A stretch of 10,921 bases of DNA from DATJWY01 sp035500775. Lineage in GTDB: Bacteria; Pseudomonadota; Alphaproteobacteria; Acetobacterales; Acetobacteraceae. The DNA lies in NCBI GenBank assembly GCA_035500775.1, contig DATJWY010000226.1, positions 1-10,921 of the forward strand, given 5' to 3'. The notes under the pieces are model-generated. The model was not told the origin of the DNA. It saw nothing but the letters and a program-made list of their open reading frames with translations, and made no database searches. The translations under genes were made by a program, and so were the position numbers. This document shows positions 4,885 through 10,921 of the stretch, one piece after another; the stretch's first letter is position 1; every line of letters starts with the position of its first letter.

Positions 4885-5957
4885 TCCCGGCTCCGTTCGG
4901 CCTGCTGGCCGAGCTGACCCATCGTTGTCCCCTCGCCTGCCCCTATTGCTCCAACCCGCTGGCGCTGGAGCCGCGCGCCGACGAGCTGGACACCGGCGCC
5001 TGGGCGGATGTGTTCCGGCAGGCGGCGCGGCTCGGCGTGTTGCAGGTGCATCTCTCCGGCGGCGAGCCCGGCGCGCGGCGGGACCTGCGGGACATTACCG
5101 CCGCCGCGCACGCGGCCGGGCTCTACACCAACCTCATCACCTCCGGCATCGGCATGGACGCGGGCCGGCTGCGCGGCCTCAAGGATGTGGGGCTGGATCA
5201 CGTCCAGCTCTCGGTCCAGGACACACAGGCTGAAAGCGCCGACCGCATCGCCGGCTATGCCGGCGCGCATGCCCGCAAGCTGGCGCTGGCCGGCGCGATC
5301 ACCGAGGCCGGGCTGGCGCTGACCGTCAACGCCGTCATTCACCGCGCCAATATCGAGCGCCTGGCGGAGATGGTGGCGCTCGCCGCCTCGCTCGGGGCGG
5401 ACCGGGTGGAGATCGCACACGCGCAATATTACGGCTGGGCCCTGCGCAATCGGGACGCGCTGATGCCGACCCGGGCGCAGGTGCAGGCGGCGATGACCAC
5501 GCTCGACCGGTTGCGCGCCGAATACGAAGGGCAATTGGTGATCGACGCCGTCATCCCCGATTATTACGCGCGCCGCCCGAAACCCTGCATGGGCGGTTGG
5601 GCTCGGCGGTCGCTGAACGTCACCCCCTCCGGCCGCGTGCTGCCCTGCCACGCGGCGGAGACAATCCCGGCCCTCGAATTCTGGTCCGTGCGCGACCACA
5701 GCCTGGCCGAGATCTGGCTGCACTCCCCGGCCTTCAACGCCTTCCGCGGCGAGGACTGGATGCGCGAGCCGTGCCGGAGTTGCACGCACCGGCACGAGGA
5801 TTTCGGCGGCTGCCGCTGCCAGGCATTGGCGCTCGCCGGCCACGCGACGGAGGCAGACCCGGCCTGCGCCCTGTCGCCGCACCATGCGGCCATGGCGGAA
5901 ATGGCGGAGCGGGCCTCGGAGAGCGGGGTTTCGGACTATGTTTACCGGGGACGGTGA
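4881..5957 (+). CDS. pqqE: PqqA peptide cyclase PqqE (radical SAM/SPASM)
   Basis: This 358-residue radical-SAM enzyme forms the carbon-carbon bond between Glu16 and Tyr20 of PqqA. The [4Fe-4S]/SAM motif C-x3-C-x2-C is at Cys16, Cys20 and Cys23 (ELTHRCPLACPYCSNPL), and SGGEP (59-63) binds SAM. The C-terminal SPASM domain has cysteines at 236 (PCMGGW), 256 (VLPCH), 298, 301, 311, 313 and 329, enough for auxiliary clusters. The ending YRGR is typical of the family. Its ATG overlaps the pqqD stop by 4 bp. It is the last of the overlapping genes; the next gene starts 70 bases later. Oxygen-sensitive clusters place it in the cytoplasm. Confidence 0.97.
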   Translation: MIPAPFGLLAELTHRCPLACPYCSNPLALEPRADELDTGAWADVFRQAARLGVLQVHLSGGEPGARRDLRDITAAAHAAGLYTNLITSGIGMDAGRLRGLKDVGLDHVQLSVQDTQAESADRIAGYAGAHARKLALAGAITEAGLALTVNAVIHRANIERLAEMVALAASLGADRVEIAHAQYYGWALRNRDALMPTRAQVQAAMTTLDRLRAEYEGQLVIDAVIPDYYARRPKPCMGGWARRSLNVTPSGRVLPCHAAETIPALEFWSVRDHSLAEIWLHSPAFNAFRGEDWMREPCRSCTHRHEDFGGCRCQALALAGHATEADPACALSPHHAAMAEMAERASESGVSDYVYRGR

Positions 5958-6027
5958 AGGCCACCGATACAGCCCAAGGCCCCCGGCCCAGTTGGCCCGA
6001 ACCCACGCCCGTGATGGCACGAGCCCC

Positions 6028-8358
6028 ATGCGGGCATCACTTTTCGCCATCTGGATCATCGCCACCCTCCTCGCCTTCCCGGAGGGTCACGATGCCCGGG
6101 CCGCTGATGCGCCGGACGGCACACCCGCGCCGGTGCAACTCGCGCCGGTCGAAGTCGTCGGCAGCACGCCGCTGCTCGGCTCCGGCATCGCACGCGACAA
6201 GGTGCCGGCGAAAACCGACGTGCTCAACGCCGGTGATATCGCCCGGACCGGCCCGCCCGACGCCCTGCGCGCGCTGGACCAGCAGGTCGCCGGCGTGAAC
6301 CTGAACGACGCGGCCGGCAACCCGCTGCAACCGGCCCTGTTCTATCACGGCTTCCAGGCCTCGCCGTTACAGGGATCGCCGGAGGGACTCGCCGTCTATC
6401 TGAATGGCGGCCGCTTCAACTCCGCCTTCGGCGACACGGTCAACTGGGATCTCATCCCGAATATCGCCATCAACCAGCTCAATCTCGTCGGCTCCAACCC
6501 CGTCTTCGGCCTGAACGCGCTGGGCGGCGCCATCAACATCCAGATGAAGAACGGCTTCATCTATCAAGGCGGTGAGGTCGATCTCTATGGCGGCTCGTTC
6601 GGTCAGATCGGCAGCGATCTTCAATATGGCAGGCAGGACGGGAATGTCTCGACCTATGTCGCGGGCAGCGAGCTGCACGAAGACGGCTGGCGCGACCGAC
6701 AGACATCCGATCAGCAAACCTTCTTCGGCGATCTCGGCGGGCGGAATGACCGCGCTGAACTGCATTTCAGCATGGCACTCGCCAATTCGGTGCTGAACGG
6801 CCCCGGCACCTCGCCGGTCCAATTGCTGGACGTGGACCCGGAGGCGCAATTCACCGCGCCCAACCAGATCGCCAACAAATACGCCCTGGCCAACCTCTCC
6901 GGCACCTATCAGTTGACCGATGACACGGCGCTGCAAGCTGTTGCCTATTACGACTACTTCCTGCAACGCGTCATCAACGGCAATGCCCCCAACGACACCC
7001 CGTGCAATAACGGTTCCGGCCTGCTCTGCTCCGCGCCCGGCATACCGAGCACCACGCGCGGCGGCGTGCCGATCGCCGATTTCCTGAACGGCGGCCCTTA
7101 TTCCGAACTCGACAACCAGACCACCAACACGAATGGCTACGGCCTGTCGCTGCAAGCGACCAACACGCGGCGGGTGTTCGGCCTGCCGAATCAACTGGTC
7201 GCCGGATTCAGTTTCGACGGTTCGCAGACGATGTTCAGCGGCACATCCCTCATCGGCGGGATGTCAACGGACCGCACCTTCATCGGCCCCGGCATCGCTA
7301 TCGACGAACCGGGCACCGACAGCCCGGTCCGCGTCGCGGTCAACGACGCCTATTACGGCGCCTTCATGACCGACACGCTGGATCTCACACCCCGCCTCTC
7401 GGTCACGAGCTCGGGCCGCTTCAACGCCGCGGACATCGCGCTCAGCGACCAGACCGGCACGGCCCTGACCGGCAACCATGTCTATAACCGCTTCAACCCG
7501 TCGGCCGGCGCGACCTACCAGCTCACGTCCTGGCTGAATGTTTATGCGAGCTACGCCGAGGCCAACCGCGCGCCGACGCCGGCGGAACTCTCCTGTGCCG
7601 GCCCGCAGGATTCATGCAGCCTGGCGAATTTCTTCACCGGCGACCCGAACCTGAAGCAGGTCGTCGCCCACACGGTGGAGGCAGGGTTGCGCGGCTCCTT
7701 CCATCCGGGCAAGGACCGGACGATCACCTACAGCGTCTCGCTGTTCCACAGCGATCTCGACGACGACATCGCCTTCGTCAACAGCGTGACGCTCGGCCGC
7801 GCCTTCTTCGAGAATATCGGCGGCACGCGGCGGCAGGGCATCGATGCCGGCCTGCAATACCGCGACCCGCGCTGGCTCGCCTATATCGACTACAGCTACA
7901 CCGACGCGACCTACCGGACCGGTTTCATCGAGGCCGCCGGCAACAATCCGGACGCCGACCCGAACGGCAACATCACCATCCACCCCGGCGACCGCCTGCC
8001 CGGCATCCCGGCCAATCAGGTCAAGCTCGGCGTGCAATGCCAGGTAACGCCGCGCTGGACGGTCGGCGCCACCGGCATCGCCGAGAGCGGCGCGGTCCTC
8101 TTCGGCGACGAGGCGAATCTCACGCCGCGCCTGCCGGGCTTCTTCACCCTCGATCTCAATACGAGCTACCAGATGACACCGCACATCCAGTTCTACGGGC
8201 TGGTTAACAATGCCACCAATGCGAAATATTATACTTACGGCACGTTCTCGCCGACGGCCTCGGTCTTTATCGCCCAGGCACCGAACGCGACCAATCCGCG
8301 CTCGCTGAGTCCGGCAGCGCCGATCGGCGGCTTCGGCGGAATACGGGTGAGCTTCTGA
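6028..8358 (+). CDS. TonB-dependent outer-membrane receptor next to the pqq genes
   Basis: This complete receptor of 776 residues has a signal peptide (MRASLFAIWIIATLLAF..., probable cut after ARA near residue 25). A TonB-box-like APVEVVGS follows, then a plug domain (about 55-175) with LRALDQQVAGVNLNDAAGNP, YLNGG and a typical plug end at ALGGAINIQMKNG. A beta-barrel runs to the C-terminal GGIRVSF with a final Phe. Two close cysteine pairs, Cys326/Cys334 and Cys523/Cys530, probably form disulfides in surface loops. I chose the ATG at 6028 because it begins the signal peptide; the frame is open further upstream inside pqqE without meaning. The ribosome site is weak. Position 70 bp after pqqE suggests co-transcription and a PQQ-linked substrate. 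E. coli PqqU (YncD) is a TonB-dependent PQQ importer, but sequence alone does not show that this receptor carries PQQ rather than iron or another metal. Confidence 0.92.
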   Translation: MRASLFAIWIIATLLAFPEGHDARAADAPDGTPAPVQLAPVEVVGSTPLLGSGIARDKVPAKTDVLNAGDIARTGPPDALRALDQQVAGVNLNDAAGNPLQPALFYHGFQASPLQGSPEGLAVYLNGGRFNSAFGDTVNWDLIPNIAINQLNLVGSNPVFGLNALGGAINIQMKNGFIYQGGEVDLYGGSFGQIGSDLQYGRQDGNVSTYVAGSELHEDGWRDRQTSDQQTFFGDLGGRNDRAELHFSMALANSVLNGPGTSPVQLLDVDPEAQFTAPNQIANKYALANLSGTYQLTDDTALQAVAYYDYFLQRVINGNAPNDTPCNNGSGLLCSAPGIPSTTRGGVPIADFLNGGPYSELDNQTTNTNGYGLSLQATNTRRVFGLPNQLVAGFSFDGSQTMFSGTSLIGGMSTDRTFIGPGIAIDEPGTDSPVRVAVNDAYYGAFMTDTLDLTPRLSVTSSGRFNAADIALSDQTGTALTGNHVYNRFNPSAGATYQLTSWLNVYASYAEANRAPTPAELSCAGPQDSCSLANFFTGDPNLKQVVAHTVEAGLRGSFHPGKDRTITYSVSLFHSDLDDDIAFVNSVTLGRAFFENIGGTRRQGIDAGLQYRDPRWLAYIDYSYTDATYRTGFIEAAGNNPDADPNGNITIHPGDRLPGIPANQVKLGVQCQVTPRWTVGATGIAESGAVLFGDEANLTPRLPGFFTLDLNTSYQMTPHIQFYGLVNNATNAKYYTYGTFSPTASVFIAQAPNATNPRSLSPAAPIGGFGGIRVSF

Positions 8359-8362
8359 CCCC

Positions 8363-8392
8363 GTCGCCGCCCCCCTACCCCGTCGCGGCGAC
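8363..8392. terminator. Hairpin between convergent receptor and diguanylate cyclase genes
   Basis: GTCGCCGC (8363-8370) and GCGGCGAC (8385-8392) form a perfect 8-bp stem with a 14-base loop. It starts 4 bases after the receptor stop and covers the stop codon and last codons of the opposing gene. Its place between convergent genes fits a shared terminator, but neither side shows a T-run. Confidence 0.4.
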
Positions 8393-9526
8393 AACGGCCA
8401 TCCCCCGCCGCCGCTCGCGTTTCTGCCGGTAGAGGGCGCGGTCCGCCTTATCCAGCAGATCCGGCAACGTATCCTGGCTTTCATCACTGATGGCGACGCC
8501 GAAGCTGGTGCCGCCGGGCACGCTCGTTTCCCCCAGTTCCCGGCACGCCTCGGCGAAACGGGCGGCGATGCGGCGGGCGATCTCCTCCGCCTGCGCCGCG
8601 CTGAGGCCGGGCAGCAGGACGGCGAACTCGTCGCCGCCGAGGCGGCCGAGCAGGTCGGTCTTGCGCACCCCCTCGCGCGCCACCGCGCCGAAGATCGTGA
8701 GCACGCGGTCGCCCATCTTGTGGCCGAGCGTGTCGTTGATCTGCTTGAAGCGATCCAGATCGAACAGGATCAACGCGCTGGGCAGGCGCTTCCGCTGCGC
8801 CTGCCGCAGCAGCGCCGCGCCGCACGCGAACAGCCCACGGCGGTTGGCCGCGCCGGTCAGGTAATCGAGCTCCGATTCCGCGCGGTGCTCCTGCGCGATC
8901 CGCGCCATCGCCATGCCGAGCAGCAGGAAGGCGCTGGTGACAAGATAGGCGATACCTTCCAGGCCGGAGAGCGGGAACCAAAGGACGCGCAAGGCCTGCA
9001 GCGTCACGACGCCGGTCGCGACCAGCACGCCGCGCGCCAGGATGAAGCCGGCATGCGCGCAGATGAGCAACACCGGCGGCAGGCGCAGCCTCAGGCTGTC
9101 CTGGCTGCGGAAGAACTCCCCGGCGATGACGAGCGTCATCGTGCCGCTCAGCAGGGAATACAGCTCAACCCGCGCCAGTTGCTCCGTGTGGAAGGCGGGG
9201 ATCCGGCAGAAGCCGAGCCAGAGCACCATGGGCAGCAGGCTGAGCCAGGGCCGCGGGGCGCGGCCGTTGAACACCCGCGCCCCGCGCCACATCAGCACGT
9301 GGCCGGCGAGCAGCGCGGAATTGGCGAGGTCGATGGTGAGGAAATCCGGCCAGGCGCCCCGCCCGCTCACCAGGCCTATGCCAAGGGCGACCGCCATGTA
9401 GCCAAGCGCCCACCAGCGCAGCGCCCGGACCGTCCGGTTCACCCACCAGGCCCAGGACAGCAGCGCGCCCAGCAGCAGGGTGACGACGAGGAAGGTGAGC
9501 AGGATGGTCGCGGGGTCCAGGGTCAT
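8375..9526 (-). CDS. Membrane-anchored diguanylate cyclase (GGDEF)
   Basis: This 383-residue protein has an N-terminal half with several hydrophobic helices (about 8-30, 36-54, 66-84, 93-108, 120-137, 150-172, 190-212), so it is an integral membrane sensor without a recognised ligand domain. A C-terminal GGDEF domain starts at DYLTGAANRR (221-230). The active site is intact: FDLDRFKQIND with metal-binding Asp256 and Asn264, and GGDEF at 297-301. Arg288-Lys-Thr-Asp291 lies five residues before GGDEF and matches the RxxD inhibitory site, so product inhibition by c-di-GMP is expected. It should make c-di-GMP from two GTP and so influence motility, adhesion or polysaccharide output. There is no EAL domain. 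The stop is only 16 bp from that of the convergent receptor gene. The ATG at 9526 directly precedes the first membrane helix; its ribosome site is weak. Confidence 0.92.
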   Translation of the reverse strand: MTLDPATILLTFLVVTLLLGALLSWAWWVNRTVRALRWWALGYMAVALGIGLVSGRGAWPDFLTIDLANSALLAGHVLMWRGARVFNGRAPRPWLSLLPMVLWLGFCRIPAFHTEQLARVELYSLLSGTMTLVIAGEFFRSQDSLRLRLPPVLLICAHAGFILARGVLVATGVVTLQALRVLWFPLSGLEGIAYLVTSAFLLLGMAMARIAQEHRAESELDYLTGAANRRGLFACGAALLRQAQRKRLPSALILFDLDRFKQINDTLGHKMGDRVLTIFGAVAREGVRKTDLLGRLGGDEFAVLLPGLSAAQAEEIARRIAARFAEACRELGETSVPGGTSFGVAISDESQDTLPDLLDKADRALYRQKRERRRGMAVVAATG

Positions 9527-9770
9527 GGCGCGTCCGGATCACGGTCCTGGCCGGAGAGGACGCCGCCAGGCCCGGAAATGGGGGGTGACGCCCGTCCTCG
9601 CGCCGCTGTTTCAGACCCGTGATGCATTTCGAGACGAAATGTGCCGGTTCCAGACGGTTTCCGCAACTCCCGGTGGCGCCTCCGGCGCGGTTTATCGCCA
9701 GATATACCTCAATATGATTAATGCCGCGTTGCAACAGACAATGCGCCGCATCTCTGCCATTGTAGGCGCC
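9527..9770. promoter_or_regulatory. Divergent promoter region between the GGDEF and MFS genes
   Basis: This 244-bp gap must hold the promoters of both divergent genes. A perfect palindrome CATTTCG-AGA-CGAAATG lies at 9625-9641, a possible regulator binding site. A TATGAT hexamer (9713-9718) could be a -10 box for the rightward gene, with a poor TTTATC (9691-9696) as -35 at a 16-base spacing. The segment from about 9690 to 9740 is locally AT-richer than its surroundings. No regulator gene is adjacent. Confidence 0.4.
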
Positions 9771-10921
9771 ATGCCGCCTTTGCCCCTCCTCGCCCTTGCC
9801 ATCGCCTCCTTCGGCATCGGCACCACCGAGTTCGTCATCATGGGCCTGCTGCCCGAGATCGCACGCGATTGCGCCGTGACGATCCCGCAAGCCGGGCTGC
9901 TCGTCTCCGGCTACGCGTTCGGGGTCGCGATCGGCTCGCCGCTCGTCGCCATCGCCACCGCGCGGCTGCCGCGCAAGACCGCGCTGCTCGGGCTGATGGG
10001 CATCTTCATCCTCGGCAATCTCGGCAGCGCGCTCGCGCCGGGCTACGCGACCCTGCTCGCCGCCCGCATCGTCACCTCGCTCGCGCATGGCGCGTTCTTC
10101 GGCATCGGCGCGGTGGTCGCCGCCGGCCTCGTGCCGCGCCACAAGCGGGCGCAGGCGGTGGCGCTGATGTTCGCCGGCCTCACCCTCGCCAACGTGCTCG
10201 GCGTGCCGGCCGGCACGGCGCTCGGCCAGATGGCGGGGTGGCGCGCCACCTTCTGGGCGGTGACGGCGATCGGCCTCGCCGCCGCCGCCGCGGTCGCCGC
10301 GCTGGTGCCGGCGGGGCTGCCGGGCTCGGCGGGCGGGATCGCCTCCGAGTTCGGCGTGCTGCGGCGCTGGCGGGTGATCCGGCCGATGCTCATCAGCACC
10401 ATCTCCTCGGCCAGCCTGTTCAGCGTGTTCACCTATATCGCCCCGCTGCTCCGCTCCGTGACGGGGCTTTCCCCGCATGCAACGACCTGGGCGCTGCTGC
10501 TGTTCGGCGTGGGGCTGACGATCGGCAACCTGCTCGGCGGGCGGCTCGCGGATTGGCGACTGATCCCCTCCCTGCTCGGCTGCTTCGCGGCCCTGCTGCT
10601 GGTGCTGGGCGGGTTCGCCTGGACCAGCCACGCCGCCATGCCGGCGCTGGTCACGCTGTTCGCCTGGGGCACCCTCGCCTTCGCGCTGATCTCGCCGCTG
10701 CAGCTCTGGGTGGTGGACGCGGCCGTGGAGGCGCCGAACCTCGCCTCCACCCTGAACCAGGGGGCGTTCAATCTCGGCAACTCGCTCGGGGCCTGGCTCG
10801 GCGGGGCGTGGCTGGCGGCGGGGGGCGGTTATGCCTCGCTGCCATGGCTCGGCGTGACCGCCGGGGCGGCGGCGCTCGGGTTGACCCTGACCGCGCATGA
10901 ACGGCGGGGGCTCATGGTGCG
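9771..10921 (+). CDS. Major facilitator superfamily efflux permease, DHA1/YdhP-like (3' end cut off)
   Basis: The frame is open from 9771 to the window end, giving 383 residues of an expected 390 or so. It is a 12-helix proton-coupled transporter of the drug:H+ antiporter-1 family, close to E. coli YdhP and AraJ. Family landmarks are LLALAIASFGIGTTEFVIMG (6-25) with GLLPEIA, AHGAFFGIGAVVAA (105-118) with LVPRHKRAQA, and FAGLTLANVLGVPAG (134-148) with GWRATFW; a second six-helix half follows. These transporters usually export small molecules such as sugars or drugs; the substrate here is unknown. I prefer the ATG at 9771, because the next residues match the usual N-terminus of the family and AGG lies close upstream. 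In-frame ATGs at 9741 and 9714 would add 10 or 19 residues with no family similarity. Confidence 0.88.
   Translation, partial: MPPLPLLALAIASFGIGTTEFVIMGLLPEIARDCAVTIPQAGLLVSGYAFGVAIGSPLVAIATARLPRKTALLGLMGIFILGNLGSALAPGYATLLAARIVTSLAHGAFFGIGAVVAAGLVPRHKRAQAVALMFAGLTLANVLGVPAGTALGQMAGWRATFWAVTAIGLAAAAAVAALVPAGLPGSAGGIASEFGVLRRWRVIRPMLISTISSASLFSVFTYIAPLLRSVTGLSPHATTWALLLFGVGLTIGNLLGGRLADWRLIPSLLGCFAALLLVLGGFAWTSHAAMPALVTLFAWGTLAFALISPLQLWVVDAAVEAPNLASTLNQGAFNLGNSLGAWLGGAWLAAGGGYASLPWLGVTAGAAALGLTLTAHERRGLMV

Noticed and set aside
9165..10898. A 577-codon minus-strand frame opposite the MFS gene.
   Set aside because: Its translation is a repetitive R/G/E/H-rich stretch typical of antisense reading of GC-rich membrane-protein genes, and its end merely overlaps the GGDEF gene out of frame.

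Overview
The window looks like a high-GC alphaproteobacterium, most likely an acetic-acid-bacterium relative (Acetobacteraceae, Rhodospirillales). The grounds are a very strong G/C third-position bias, a PQQ cluster of the acetic-acid-bacterial type (25-residue PqqA, order pqqABCDE with no pqqF), and GC-rich 'ggggtctgggg ... gaggggcagcgcccctcg' hairpin repeats of a kind I associate with that family. The lineage is an inference; no rRNA is present.

Left part, minus strand. An EcsC-family gene (8-850) is followed by about 410 bp without an intact gene. This gap holds three 25-bp tandem palindromic units (1012-1084), a set of GC hairpins with a 13-bp inverted repeat around an AT-rich core (1085-1208), and a further hairpin (1217-1257). 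Then comes a minus-strand block of eroded and intact genes: the C-terminal stub of an ABC-transporter ATPase (2275-2526), an intact TonB-type energy transducer (1370-2278), and a 36-codon stub (1263-1373) whose sequence is the C-terminal tail of mannose-1-phosphate guanylyltransferase/mannose-6-phosphate isomerase. These three reading frames overlap each other by a few bases.

Centre, plus strand. After a structured, apparently non-coding leader (about 2650-2857) come pqqA (2858), pqqB, pqqC, pqqD and pqqE. B, C, D and E overlap each other by 4 to 8 bp and are clearly one operon. PqqA supplies the Glu and Tyr. PqqD chaperones PqqA to the radical-SAM enzyme PqqE, which cross-links them. PqqB and PqqC carry out later oxidation and ring-closure steps. 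The protease that trims PqqA is not here. Seventy bases after pqqE is a complete TonB-dependent outer-membrane receptor (6028-8358). With a TonB gene on the other side of the cluster, this suggests a PQQ or PQQ-enzyme-related uptake function, which is the most interesting hypothesis in the window.

Right part. A membrane-anchored diguanylate cyclase with an intact GGDEF motif and an inhibitory I-site (8375-9526, minus) converges on the receptor gene. It is divergent from a DHA1/YdhP-like major facilitator efflux permease (9771 to the window end, plus, cut off). The 244-bp divergent intergenic region contains a perfect 7-3-7 palindrome. I saw no tRNA, rRNA, CRISPR array, integrase or transposase.
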